From contig NC_079887.1 in the NCBI RefSeq assembly GCF_029227915.1, positions 19,157,650-19,221,649 of the forward strand: 64,000 nucleotides of DNA, given 5' to 3'. Shown here piece by piece: positions 10,557 through 24,100 of the stretch. This DNA is from Hydractinia symbiolongicarpus (lineage: Eukaryota; Cnidaria; Hydrozoa; Anthoathecata; Hydractiniidae). The notes below the pieces were generated by a model. It saw only the letters and a list, made by a program, of their open reading frames with translations. It was not told the origin of the DNA and searched no databases. A program made the position numbers and the translations under genes. Positions within the stretch are counted from its first letter, which is position 1. Each line of letters begins with the position of its first letter.

Positions 10557-11531
10557 GCAGTCACGTGGAACCACGTGAATTACGTGTAAGGCCTTAATTA
10601 GGCGTCAAAATGCCACATTACCGTCTTTAGAGGCCCGTGCGCGTAGCTGACGGTGTTTTAAAGCCATGGCGCAACAAAAAATCACTTGGGACGTCGAAGT
10701 TCATTGAGAGAGGAAGGATTAGACCAATATTAACCTGCGCAAGCACGTGGAACTACGTGATTTACGTGTAAGGTTTTTATTAGGCATCAGAAGGCCATAT
10801 TACACCGTTTAGAGGACCGTGCGCGTACTTAACGGTGTTTTAAAGCCGTGACGCAACGGAAAACCACTTGGGACGTCGTAGTCCATTGAGAGTGGAAGCA
10901 TTAGACCAATGGTAACCTGCGCAGGCACGTGGAGTCACGTCATTTACGTGCAAGGCTTTTATAAAGCATAAAAAGGCCATATTACAGTAGTTAGAGGCCT
11001 GTAAACGTAGTTGACGGTGTTAAAAGGGTATGCCGCAATGGAAAGCCACTTCGGACGTCGTAGTCCATTGAGAGTGGAAGGATTAGACCAATGGTAACCT
11101 ACGCAGGCTCGTGGAGTCACTTGATTTACGTGTAAGGCCTTTATTAGGCATCAAAATGCCATATTACACCGTTTAGAGGACCGTGCGCGTAGTTAACGGT
11201 GTTATAAAGCCGTGACGCAACGGAAAACCACTTAGGACGTCGTAGTCTATTGAGAGTGAAAGGATTAGACCAATGGTAACCTGCGCTGGTACGTGGAACC
11301 ACTTGATTTACGTGTAAGGCCTTTATTAGGCATCAAAATGCCATATTACACCGTTTAGAGGACCGTGCGCGTAGTTACCGGTGTTATAAAGCCGTGACGC
11401 AACGGAAAACCACTTGGGACGTCGTAGTCTATTGAGAGTGGAAGGATTAGACCAATGGTAACCTGCGCAGGCACGTGGAACCACTTGATTTACGTGTAAG
11501 GCCTTTATTAGGCGTCAAAAGGCCGTACTAC
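10557..11531 (+). repeat. Copy of 3461-4435
   Basis: The offset is 7,096 (39 x 182 minus 2). The C, B, E and two B-like units are in the same order as at 3461-4435. At the right end the first copy runs GTACTA then CGGTCGTTCGAGG (a change to D type), whereas this copy keeps GTACTACGGCCTTTAGAGGG (F type). The exchange point therefore lies in the inverted-repeat segment. Confidence 0.8.
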
Positions 11532-11538
11532 GGCCTTT
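11518..11538. repeat. 21-bp near-perfect palindrome in an F-type monomer
   Basis: The arms AAAGGCCGTA (11518-11527) and TACGGCCTTT (11529-11538) are exact reverse complements around one C. The same palindrome is at 27,898-27,918 and 34,966-34,986. It is the longest dyad seen in the monomer family and could extrude as a cruciform or fold as a hairpin in a transcript; both are inference. Confidence 0.9.
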
Positions 11539-12004
11539 AGAGGGTTCTTAGCGTAGTTGATGGTGTTATAAAGCTATGGCGCAATGGAAAACGGCTTCGG
11601 ACGTCGTAGTCCATTGAGAGTGGAAGGATTAGACCAATAATAACCTGCGCAAGCACGTGGAACCACTTGATTTACGTGTAAGGCATTTATTAGGCACCAA
11701 AATGCCATATTACAGCGTTTGGAGGCCCGTGCGCGTATTTTACGGTGTCTTCAAGCTGTGACGCAACGAAAAACCACTTGGGACGTCGTAGTCCATTTAG
11801 AGTGGAGGGATTAGACCAATGGTAACCTGCGCAGGCACGTGGAGCAACGTGATTTACGCGTAAGGCCTTTGTTAGAAGTCAAAGGGCCATATTACGGTCG
11901 TTCGAGGCTGGTTAGCGTAGTTGACGGTGTTATTACGCCATGGCGCAATGGAAAACGACTTGGAACGTCTTAGGCCATTGACAACAGAAGGATTAGACCA
12001 ATGG

Positions 12005-12186
12005 TAACCTGCGCAGGCACGTGGAACCACTTGATTTACGTGTAAGGCCTTTATTAGGCGTCAAAAGGCCGTATTACGGCCTTTAGAGGGTTCTTAGCGT
12101 AGTTGACGGTGTTATAAAGCCATGGCGCAATGGAAAACGGCATCAGACGTGGTAGTCCATTGAGAGTGGAAGGATTAGGCCAATGG
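12005..12186 (+). repeat. Monomer type F (representative)
   Basis: This is a complete 182-bp unit. Type F has the variable segment GGCCTTTAGAGGGTTCTTAG and usually GGCCGTATTACGG just before it, so its inverted repeat is longer than in type A: AAAGGCCG at 12064-12071 and CGGCCTTT at 12077-12084, with a 5-base loop. The 3' part reads GAAAACGGCTTC or GAAAACGGCATC and often GACGTGGTAGTCC. Some copies have GTACTACGG, making 10-bp arms around one base. Confidence 0.88.
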
Positions 12187-14402
12187 TAACCTGCGCAAGC
12201 ACGTGGAACCACTTGATTTACGTGTAAGGCCTTTATTATGCATCAAAATGCCGTATTACAGCGTTTGGAGGCTCGTGCGCGTATTTGACGGTGTCTTCAA
12301 GCTGTGACGCAACAAAAAACCACTTGGGACGTCGTAGTCCATTGAGAGTGGAAGGATTAGACCAATGGTAACCTACTCAGGCACGTGGAACCACTTGATT
12401 TACGTGAAAGGACTTTATTAGGCGTCAAAAGGCCATATTACGGCCTTTAGAGGTATCTTAACGTTGTTGACGGAGTTATAAATCCATGGGGCAATGGAAA
12501 ACGGCTTCGGACGTCGTAGTCCATTGAGAGTGGAAGGATTAGACCAATGGTAACCTGCCCAAGCACGTGGAACTACGTGATTTACGTGTAAGGCTTTTAT
12601 TAGGCATCAGAAGGCCATAATACAGCGTTTAGAGGACCGTGCGCGTAGTTAACGGTGTTTTAAAGCTGTGACGCAACGGCAAAAACCACTTGGGACGTCG
12701 TAGTCCATAGAGACTGGAATGATTAGACCAATGGTAACCTGCGCAGGCACGTGGAACCACTTGACTTACGTGAAAGGATTTTATTAGGCGTCAAAAGGCC
12801 ATATTACGGCCTTTAGAAGTCTCTTAGCGTGGTTGACGGTGTTATAAAGCCATGGGGCAATGGAAAGCCACTTCGGACGTCGTAGTCCATTAAGAGTGGA
12901 AGGATTAGAGCAATGGTAACCTGCGCAGGCACGTGGAGCAACGTGATTTACGTGTAAGGCCTTTGTTAGAAGTCAAAAGGCCATGTTACAGCGTTTAGAG
13001 GACCGTGCGCGTAGTTAACGGTGTTTTAAAGCCATGGCGCAACAGAAAATCACTTGGGACGTCGAAGTCCATTTAGAGTGGAAAGATTAGACCAATATCA
13101 ACCTGCGCAAGCACGTGGAACTACGTGATTTACGTGTAAGGCTTTTATTAGGCATCAGAAGGCCATATTACAGCGTTTAGAGGACCGTGCGCGTAGTTAA
13201 CGGTGTTTTAAAGCTGTGACGCAACGGAAAACTACTTGGGACGTCGTAGTCCATAGAGACTGGAATGATTAGACAAATGGTAACCTGCGCAGGCACGTGG
13301 AACCACTTGATTTACGTGTAAGGCCTTTATTAGGCGTCAAAAGGCCGTATTAAGGCCTTTAGAGGGTTCTTAGCGTAGTTGACGGTGTTATAAAGCCATG
13401 GCGCAATGGAAAACGGCTTCGGACGTGGTAGTCCATTGAAAGTGGAAGGATTAGACCAATGGTAACCTACGCAGGCACGTGGAACCACGTGATTTACGTG
13501 TAAGGCCTTAATTATGCGTCAAAATGCCACATTACCGTCTTTAGAGGCCGGTGCACGTAGTTAACGGTGTTTTAAAGCTGTGACGCAACGGAAAACCACT
13601 TGGGACGTCGTAGTCCATAGAGACTGGAAAGATTAGACCAATATTAACCTGCGCAAGCACGTGGAACTACGTGATTTACGTGTAAGGATTTTATTAGGCG
13701 TCAAAAGGCCATATTACGGCCTTTAGAAGTCTCTTAGCGTGGTTGACGGTGTTATAAAGCCATGGGGCAATGGAAAGACACTTCGGACGTCGTAGTCCAT
13801 TAAGAGTGGAAGGATTAGAGCAATGGTAACCTGCGCAGGCACATGGAGCAACGTGCTTTACGTGTAAGGCCTTTGTTAGAAGGCAAAAGGCCATATTACG
13901 GTCGTTCGAGGCTTGTTAGCGTAGTTGACGGTGTTATTACGCCATGGCGCAATGGAAAACGACTTGGAACGTCTTAGGCCATTGACAACAGAAGGATTAG
14001 ACCAATGGTAACCTGCGCAAGCACGTGTAACTACGTGATTTACGTGTAAGGTTTTTATTAGGCATCAGAAGGCCATATTACGGCCTTTAGAAGTCTCTTA
14101 GCGTGGTTGACGGTGTTATAAAGCCATGGGGCAATGGAAAGACACTTGGGATGTCGTAGTCCATTGAGAGTGGAAGCATTAGACCAATGGTAACCTGCGC
14201 AGGCACGTGGAATCACGTCATTGACGTGCAAGGCTTTTATAAAGCATAAAAAGGCCATATTACAGTAGTTAGAGGCCTGTAAACGTAGTTGACGGTGTTA
14301 AAAGGGTATGCCGCAATGGAAAGTCACTTCGGACGTCGTAGTCCATTGAGAGTGGAAGGATTAGACCAATGGTAACCTACGCAGGCGCGTGGAGCAACGT
14401 GA

Positions 14403-14814
14403 TTTACGTGTAAGGCCTTTATTAGGCATCAAAATGCCGTATTACAGCGTTTGGAGGCCCGTGCGCGTATTTGACGGTGTCTTCAAGCTGTGACGCAACA
14501 AAAAACCACTTGGGACGTCGTAGTCCATTGAGAGTGGAAGGATTAGACCAATGGTAACCTACTCAGGCACGTGGAACCACTTGATTTACGTGAAAGGACT
14601 TTATTAGGCGTCAAAAGGCCATATTACGGCCTTTAGAGGTATCTTAGCGTGGTTGATGGAGTTATAAATCCATGGGGCAATGGAAAACGGCTTCAGACGT
14701 CGTAGTCCATTGAGAGTGGAAGGATTGGACCAATGGTAACCTACGCAGGCGCGTGGAGGCACTTGATTAACGTGTAAGGCCTTTATTAGGCATCATAATG
14801 CCATATTACGTTCG
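14403..14814 (+). repeat. Bridge resembling 7.67-8.08 kb
   Basis: After the end of block 1 the sequence matches 7,668-8,079 (offset about 6,735, 37 monomers), including GGATTGGACCAATGG and GGCACTTGATTAACGTG, a mark also present at the window start. At about 14,806-14,820 it changes from the D-like unit with ATTACGTTCGTTCGAGG to sequence matching 801 onward. Confidence 0.75.
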
Positions 14815-17800
14815 TTCGAGGCTTGTTAGCGTAGTTGAAGGTGTTATTACGCCATAGCGAAATGGAAAACGACTTGGAACGTCTTAGGCCATTGACAACA
14901 GAAGGATTAGACCAATGGTAACCTGCGCAGGCACGTGGAACCACGTGATTTACGCGAAAGGCCTTAATTAGGCGTCAAAATGCCACATTACCGTCTTTAG
15001 AGGCCCGTGCGCGTAGTTGACGGTGTTTTAAAGCCTTGACGCAATGGAAAACCACTTGGGACGTCGTAGTCCATTGTAAGTGGAAGGATTAGACCAATGG
15101 TAACCAGCCCAGGCACGTGGAACCACGTGAATTACCTGTAAGGCCTTTATTAGGCGTCAAAAGGCCACATTACACGCTTTAGAGGCCTGTTAGCGCAGTT
15201 GACGGTGTTATAAAGCCATGGCGCAACAGAAAATCACTTGGGACGTCGAAGTCCATTGAGAGTAAAAAGATTAGACCAATGGTAACCTGCGCAGGCACGT
15301 GGAATCACGTCATTTACGTGCAAGGCTTTTGTTAAGCATAAAAAGGCCATATTAAGGTAGTTAGAGGCCTGTAAACGTAGTTGACGGTGTTAAAAGGGTA
15401 TGCCGCAATGGAAAGCCATTTCGGACGTCGTAGTCCATTGAGAGTGAAAGGATTAGACCAATGGTAACCTACGCAGGCGCGTGGAGCCACTTGATTTACG
15501 TGTAAAGCCTTTATTAGGCATCAAAATGCCATATTACAGCGTTTAGAGGACCGTGCGCGTAGTTAACGGTGTTTTAAAGCCATGGCGCAACAGAAAATCA
15601 CTTGGGACGTCGAAGTCCATTGAGAGTGAAAAGATTAGACCAAAATTAACCTGCGCAAGCACGTGGAACTACGTGATTTACGTGTAAGGCTTTTATTGGG
15701 CATCAGAAGGCCATTATACAGCGTTTGGAGGTCCGTGCAGGTAGTTGACAGTGTTTTCAAGCCGTGACGCAACGGGAAACCACTTGGGACGTCGTAGTTC
15801 ATTGAGAGTGGAAGCATTAGACCAATGGTAACCTGCGCAGGCACGTGGAACCACGTCATTTACGTGCAAGGCTTTTATTAAGCATCAAAAGGCCATATTA
15901 CAGTAGTTAGAGGCCTGTACACGTGGTTGACGGTGTTAAAAGGGTATACCACAATGGAAAGCCACTTCGGACGTCGTAGTCCATTGAGAGTGGAAGGATT
16001 AGACCAATGGTAACCTACGCAGGCGCGTGGAGCCACTTGATTTACGTGTAAATCCTTTATTAGGCATCTAAATGCCATATTACAGCGTTTAGAGGACCGT
16101 GCGCGTAGTTAACGGTGTTTTAAAGCCGTGACTCAACGGAAAACCACTTGGGACGTCGTAGTCCATTGAGACTGGAAAGATTAGACCAATGGTAACCTGC
16201 GCAGGCACGTGGAACCACTTGATTTACGTGTAAGGCCTTTATTAGGCGTCAAAAGGCCATATTACGGCCTTTAGAGGGTTCTTAGCGTAGTTGACGGTGT
16301 TATAAAGCCATGGCGCAATGGAAAACGGCTTCGGACGTGGTAGTCCATTGAAAGTGGAAGGATTAGACCAATGGTAACCTACGCAGGCACGTGGAACCAC
16401 GTGATTTACGTGTAAGGCCTTAATTATGCGTCAAAATGCCACATTACCGTCTTTAGAGGCCGGTGCGCGTAGTTAACGGTGTTTTAAAGCTGTGACGCAA
16501 CGGAAAACCACTTGGGACGTCGTAGTCCATAGAGACTGGAAAGATTAGACCAATATTAACCTGCGCAAGCACGTGGAACTACGTGATTTACGTGTAAGGA
16601 TTTTATTAGGCGTCAAAAGGCCATATTACGGCCTTTAGAAGTCTCTTAGCGTGGTTGACGGTGTTATAAAGCCATGGGGCAATGGAAAGACACTTCGGAC
16701 GTCGTAGTCCATTAAGAGTGGAAGGATTAGAGCAATGGTAACCTGCGCAGGCACATGGAGCAACGTGATTTACGTGTAAGGCCTTTGTTAGAAGGCAAAA
16801 GGCCATACTACGGTCGTTCGAGGCTTGTTAGCGTAGTTGACGGTGTTATTACGCCATGGCGCAATGGAAAACGACTTGGAACGTCTTAGGCCATTGACAA
16901 CAGAAGGATTAGACCAATGGTAACCTGCGCAAGCACGTGGAACTACGTGATTTACGTGTAAGGTTTTCATTAGGCATCAGAAGGCCATATTACACCGTTT
17001 AGAGGACCGTGCGCGTACTTAACGGTGTTTTAAAGCCGTGACGCAACGGAAAACCACTTTGGACGTCGTAGTCCATTGAGAGTGAAATGATTAGACCAAT
17101 GGTAACCTGCGCAGGCACGTGGAACCACTTGACTTACGTGAAAGGATTTTATTAGGCGTCAAAAGGCCATATTACGGCCTTTAGAAGTCTCTTAGCGTGG
17201 TTGACGGTGTTATAAAGCCATGGGGCAATGGAAAGACACTTCGGACGTCGTAGTCCATTAAGAGTGGAAGGATTAGAGCAATGGTAACCTGCGCAGGCAC
17301 ATGGAGCAACGTGATTTACGTGTAAGGCCTTTGTTAGAAGTCAAAAGGCCATATTACGGTCGTTCGAGGCTTGTTAGCGTAGTTGACGGTGTTGTTACGC
17401 CATGGCGCAATGGAAAACGACTTGGAACGTCTTAGGCCATTGACAACAGAAGGATTAGACCAATGGTAACCTGCGCAGTCACGTGGAACCACGTGAATTA
17501 CGTGTAAGGCCTTAATTAGGCGTCAAAATGCCACATTACAGTCTTTAGAGGCCCGTGCGCGTAGCTGACGGTGTTTTAAAGCCATGGCGCAACAAAAAAT
17601 CACTTGGGACGTCGAAGTTCATTGAGAGAGGAAGGATTAGACCAATATTAACCTGCGCAAGCACGTGGAACTACGTGATTTACGTGTAAGGTTTTTATTA
17701 GGCATCAGAAGGCCATATTACACCGTTTAGAGGACCGTGCGCGTACTTAACGGTGTTTTAAAGCCGTGACGCAACGGAAAACCACTTGGGACGTCGTAGT

Positions 17801-18103
17801 CCATTGAGAGTGGAAGCATTAGACCAATGGTAACCTGCGCAGGCACGTGGAATCACGTCATTTACGTGCAAGGCTTTTATAAAGCATTAAAAGGCCATAT
17901 TACAGTAGTTAGAGGCCTGTAAACGTAGTTGACGGTGTTAAAAGGGTATGCCGCAATGGAAAGCCACTTGGGACGTCGTAGTCCATTGAGAGTGGAAGGA
18001 TTAGACCAATGGTAACCTACGCAGGCTCGTGGAGTCACTTGATTTACGTGTAAGGCCTTTATTAGGCATCAAAATGCCATATTACACCGTTTAGAGGACC
18101 GTG
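14815..18103 (+). repeat. Copy of 801-4090
   Basis: The offset is 14,014 (77 x 182) throughout, about 18 monomers, nearly base-for-base. The TATACCACAATGG E-type variant and the GTGCAGGTAG variant are shared. At about 18,104 a B-type unit beginning TTACACCGTTTAGAGGACC turns into GTGCAGGTAGTTGACAG, which belongs to position 1,724. So 1,724-4,090 is present three times: at 1,724, 15,738 and 18,104. Confidence 0.88.
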
Positions 18104-21100
18104 CAGGTAGTTGACAGTGTTTTCAAGCCGTGACGCAACGGAAAACCACTTGGGACGTCGTAGTTCATTGAGAGTGGAAGCATTAGACCAATGGTAACCT
18201 GCGCAGGCACGTGGAACCACGTCATTTACGTGCAAGGCTTTTATTAAGCATCAAAAGGCCATATTACAGTAGTTAGAGGCCTGTACACGTGGTTGACGGT
18301 GTTAAAAGGGTATACCATAATGGAAAGCCACTTCGGACGTCGTAGTCCATTGAGAGTGGAAGGATTAGACCAATGGTAACCTACGCAGGCGCGTGGAGCC
18401 ACTTGATTTACGTGTAAATCCTTTATTAGGCATCTAAATGCCATATTACAGCGTTTAGAGGACCGTGCGCGTAGTTAACGGTGTTTTAAAGCCGTGACTC
18501 AACGGAAAACCACTTGGGACGTCGTAGTCCATTGAGACTGGAAAGATTAGACCAATGGTAACCTGCGCAGGCACGTGGAACCACTTGATTTACGTGTAAG
18601 GCCTTTATTAGGCGTCAAAAGGCCATATTACGGCCTTTAGAGGGTTCTTAGCGTAGTTGACGGTGTTATAAAGCCATGGCGCAATGGAAAACGGCTTCGG
18701 ACGTGGTAGTCCATTGAAAGTGGAAGGATTAGACCAATGGTAACCTACGCAGGCACGTGGAACCACGTGATTTACGTGTAAGGCCTTAATTATGCGTCAA
18801 AATGCCACATTACCGTCTTTAGAGGCCGGTGCGCGTAGTTAACGGTGTTTTAAAGCTGTGACGCAACGGAAAACCACTTGGGACGTCGTAGTCCATAGAG
18901 ACTGGAAAGATTAGACCAATATTAACCTGCGCAAGCACGTGGAACTACGTGATTTACGTGTAAGGATTTTATTAGGCGTCAAAAGGCCATATTACGGCCT
19001 TTAGAAGTCTCTTAGCGTGGTTGACGGTGTTATAAAGCCATGGGGCAATGGAAAGACACTTCGGACGTCGTAGTCCATTAAGAGTGGAAGGATTAGAGCA
19101 ATGGTAACCTGCGCAGGCACATGGAGCAACGTGATTTACGTGTAAGGCCTTTGTTAGAAGGCAAAAGGCCATACTACGGTCGTTCGAGGCTTGTTAGCGT
19201 AGTTGACGGTGTTATTACGCCATGGCGCAATGGAAAACGACTTGGAACGTCTTAGGCCATTGACAACAGAAGGATTAGACCAATGGTAACCTGCGCAAGC
19301 ACGTGGAACTACGTGATTTACGTGTAAGGTTTTCATTAGGCATCAGAAGGCCATATTACACCGTTTAGAGGACCGTGCGCGTACTTAACGGTGTTTTAAA
19401 GCCGTGACGCAACGGAAAACCACTTTGGACGTCGTAGTCCATTGAGAGTGAAATGATTAGACCAATGGTAACCTGCGCAGGCACGTGGAACCACTTGACT
19501 TACGTGAAAGGATTTTATTAGGCGTCAAAAGGCCATATTACGGCCTTTAGAAGTCTCTTAGCGTGGTTGACGGTGTTATAAAGCCATGGGGCAATGGAAA
19601 GACACTTCGGACGTCGTAGTCCATTAAGAGTGGAAGGATTAGAGCAATGGTAACCTGCGCAGGCACATGGAGCAACGTGATTTACGTGTAAGGCCTTTGT
19701 TAGAAGTCAAAAGGCCATATTACGGTCGTTCGAGGCTTGTTAGCGTAGTTGACGGTGTTGTTACGCCATGGCGCAATGGAAAACGACTTGGAACGTCTTA
19801 GGCCATTGACAACAGAAGGATTAGACCAATGGTAACCTGCGCAGTCACGTGGAACCACGTGAATTACGTGTAAGGCCTTAATTAGGCGTCAAAATGCCAC
19901 ATTACAGTCTTTAGAGGCCCGTGCGCGTAGCTGACGGTGTTTTAAAGCCATGGCGCAACAAAAAATCACTTGGGACGTCGAAGTTCATTGAGAGAGGAAG
20001 GATTAGACCAATATTAACCTGCGCAAGCACGTGGAACTACGTGATTTACGTGTAAGGTTTTTATTAGGCATCAGAAGGCCATATTACACCGTTTAGAGGA
20101 CCGTGCGCGTACTTAACGGTGTTTTAAAGCCGTGACGCAACGGAAAACCACTTGGGACGTCGTAGTCCATTGAGAGTGGAAGCATTAGACCAATGGTAAC
20201 CTGCGCAGGCACGTGGAATCACGTCATTTACGTGCAAGGCTTTTATAAAGCATTAAAAGGCCATATTACAGTAGTTAGAGGCCTGTAAACGTAGTTGACG
20301 GTGTTAAAAGGGTATGCCGCAATGGAAAGCCACTTGGGACGTCGTAGTCCATTGAGAGTGGAAGGATTAGACCAATGGTAACCTACGCAGGCTCGTGGAG
20401 TCACTTGATTTACGTGTAAGGCCTTTATTAGGCATCAAAATGCCATATTACACCGTTTAGAGGACCGTGCGCGTAGTTAACGGTGTTATAAAGCCGTGAC
20501 GCAACGGAAAACCACTTAGGACGTCGTAGTCTATTGAGAGTGAAAGGATTAGACCAATGGTAACCTGCGCAGGTACGTGGAACCACTTGATTTACGTGTA
20601 AGGCCTTTATTAGGCATCAAAATGCCATATTACACCGTTTAGAGGACCGTGCGCGTAGTTACCGGTGTTATAAAGCCGTGACGCAACGGAAAACCACTTG
20701 GGACGTCGTAGTCTATTGAGAGTGGAAGGATTAGACCAATGGTAACCTGCGCAGGCACGTGGAACCACTTGATTTACGTGTAAGGCCTTTATTAGGCGTC
20801 AAAAGGCCGTACTACGGTCGTTCGAGGCTTGTTAGCGTAGTTGACGGTGTTATTACGCCATGGCGCAATGGAAAACGACTTGGAACGTCTTAGGCCATTG
20901 ACAACAGAAGGATTAGACCAATGGTAACCTGCGCAGGCACGTGGAACCACGTGATTTACGTGTAAGGCCTTTGTTAGAAGTCAAAAGGCCATATTACAGC
21001 GTTTAGAGGGTCCTTAGCGTAGTTGACGGTGTTATAAAGCCATGGCGCAATGGAAAACGGCATCGGACGTGGTAGTCCATTGAGAGTGGAAGGATTAGGC

Positions 21101-24100
21101 CAATGGTAACCTGCGCAAGCACGTGGAACCACTTGATTTACGTGTAAGGCCTTTATTATGCATCAAAATGCCGTATTACAGCGTTTGGAGGCTCGTGCGC
21201 GTATTTGACGGTGTCTTCAAGCTGTGACGCAACAAAAAACCACTTGGGACGTTGTAGTCCATTGAGAGTGGAAGGATTAGACCAATGGTAACCTACTCAG
21301 GCACGTGGAACCACTTGATTTACGTGAAAGGACTTTATTAGGCGTCAAAAGGCCATATTACGGCCTTTAGAGGTCTCTTAGCGTGGTTGACGGTGTTATA
21401 AAGCCCTGGGGCAATGGAAAGCCACTTCGGACGTCGTAGTCCGTTAAGAGTGGAAGGAATAGAGCAATGGTAACCTGCGCAAGCACATGGAACCACTTGA
21501 TTTACGTGTAAGGCTTTTATTAGGCATCAAAAGGCCATATTGCAGCGTTTAGAGGCCCGTGCGCGTAGTTGACAGTGTTTTAAAGCCGTGACGCACCGGA
21601 AAACCACGTGGGACGTCGTAGTCCATTGAGAGTGGAAAGATTAGACCAATGGTAACCTGCGCATGCCCGTGGAACCACGTCATTTACGTGCAAGGCTTTT
21701 ATTAAGCATCAAAAGGCCATATTACAGTAGTTAGAGGCCTGTACACGTAGTTGACGGTGTTAAAAGGGTATGCCGCAATGGAAAGCCACTTCGGACGTCG
21801 CATTCCATTGAGAGTGGATGGATTAGACCAATGGTAACCTACGCAGGAGCGTGGAGCCACTTGATTTACGTGTAAGGCCTTTGTTAGAAGTCAAAAGGCC
21901 TTATTACGGTCGTTCGAGGCTTGTTAGCGTAGTTGACGGTCTTATTACGCCATGGCGCAATGGAAAACGACTTTGAACGTCTTATGCCATTGACAACAGA
22001 AGGATTAGACCAATGGTAATCTGCGCAGTCACGTGAAACCACGTGATTTACGTGTAAGGCCTTAATTAGGCGTCAAAATGCCACATTACCGTCTTTAGAG
22101 GCCCGTGCGCGTAGCTGACGGTGTTTTAAAGCCATGGCGCAACAAAAAATCACTTGGGACGTCGAAGTCCATTGAGAGAAGAAGGATTAGACCAATATTA
22201 ACCTGCGCAAGCACGTGGAACTACGTGATTTATGTGTAAGGCTTTTATTAGGCATCAGAAGGCCATATTACACCGTTTAGAGGACCGTGCGCGTACTTAA
22301 CGGTGTTTTAAAGCCGTGACGCAACGGAAAACCACTTGGGACGTCGTAGTCCATTGAGAGTGGAAGCATTAGACCAATAATAACCTGCGCAAGCACGTGG
22401 AATCACTTGATTTACGTGTAAGGTCTTTGTTAGAAGTCAAAAGGCCATATTACGGTCGTTCGAGGCTTGTTAGCGTAGTTGACGGTGTTATTACGCCATG
22501 GCGCAATGGAAAACGACTTGGAACGTCTTAGGCCATTGACAACAGAAGGATTAGACCAATGGTAACCTGCGCAGTCACGTGGAACCACGTGATTTACGTG
22601 TAAGGCCTTAATTAGGCGTCAAAATGCCACATTACCGTCTTTAGAGGCCCGTGCGCGTAGCTGACGGTGTTTTAAAGCCATGGCGCAACAAAAAATCACT
22701 TGGGACATCGTAGTCCATTGAGAGTGGAGGGATTAGACCAATGGTAACCTGCGCAGGCACGTGGAACCACTTGATTTACGTGAAAGGCCTTTAATAGGCG
22801 TCAAAAGGCCATATTACGGCCTTTAGAAGTCTCTTTGCGTGGTTGACGGTGTTATAAAGCCATGGGCAATGGAAAGACACTTCGGACGTCGTAGTCCATT
22901 AAGAGTGGAAGGATTAGAGCAATGGTAACCTGCGCAGGCACGTGGAGCAACGTGATTTACGTGTAAGGCCTTTGTTAGAAGTCAAAAGGCAATATTACGG
23001 TCGTTCCAGGCTTGTTAGCGTAGTTGACGGTGTTATTACGGCATGGCGCAATGGAAAACGACTTGGAACGTCTTAGGCCATTGACAACAGAAGGATTAGA
23101 CCATTGGTAACCTGCGCAGTCACGTGAAACCACGTGATTTACGTGTAAGGCCTTAATTAGGCGTCAAAATGCCATATTACGGCATTTAGAAGTCTCTTTG
23201 CGTGGTTGACGGTGTTATAAAGCCATGGGGCAATGGAAAGACACTTCGGACGTCGTAGTCCATTAAGAGTGGAAGGATTAGAGCAATGGTAACCTGCGCA
23301 GGCACTTGGAGCAACGTGATATACGCGTAAGGCCTTTGTTAGAAGTCAAAAGGCCATATTACGGTCGTTCGAGGCTTGTTAGCGTAGTTGACGGTGTTAT
23401 TACGCCATGGCGCAATGGAAAACGACTTGGAACATCTTAGGCCATTGACAACAGAAGGATTAGACCAATGGTAACCTGCGCAGGCACGTGGAACCACGTG
23501 ATTTACGTGTAAGGCCTTAATTATGCGTCAAAATGCCACATTACCGTCTTTAGAGGCCGGTGCGCGTAGGTGACGGTGTTTTAAAGCCATGGCGCAACAG
23601 AAAATCACTTGGGACGTCGAAGTCCATTTAGAGTGGAAAGATTAGACCAATATTAACCTGCGCAAGCACGTGGAACTACGTGATTTACGTGTAAGGCTTT
23701 TATTAGGCATCAGAAGGCCATATTACAGCGTTTAGAGGACCGTGCGCGTAGTTAACGGTGTTTTAAAGCTGTGACGCAACGGAAAACCACTTGGGACGTC
23801 GTAGTCCATAGAGACTGGAATGATTAAACCAATGGTAACCTGCGCAGGCACGTGGAACCACTTGACTTACGTGAAAGGATTTTATTAGGCGTCAAAAGGC
23901 CATATTACGGCCTTTAGAAGTCTCTTAGAGTGGTTGACGGTGTTATAAAGCCATGGGGCAATGGAAAGCCATTTCGGACGTCGTAGTCCATTAAGAGTGG
24001 AAGCATTAGAGCAATGGTAACCTGCGCAGGCACGTGGAGCAACGTGATTTACGTGTAAGGCCTTTATTAGGCATCAAAATGCCGTATTACAGCGTTTGGA

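Larger units (their letters stand above)
1724..14402 (+). repeat. 12.7-kb block, copy 1
   Basis: This segment is repeated almost exactly at 18,104-30,964. The offset is 16,380 (90 x 182) up to position 12,030 and 16,562 (91 x 182) after it, so this copy has one monomer fewer. Within it, 3461-4435 recurs at 10,557-11,531 and 4.6-4.99 kb recurs at about 12.1-12.45 kb, showing older duplications inside the block. Both copies share private marks such as ACGGCAAAAACCAC near 12,680 and 29,240, and CACTAGGG near 8,866 and 25,246. Confidence 0.9.
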
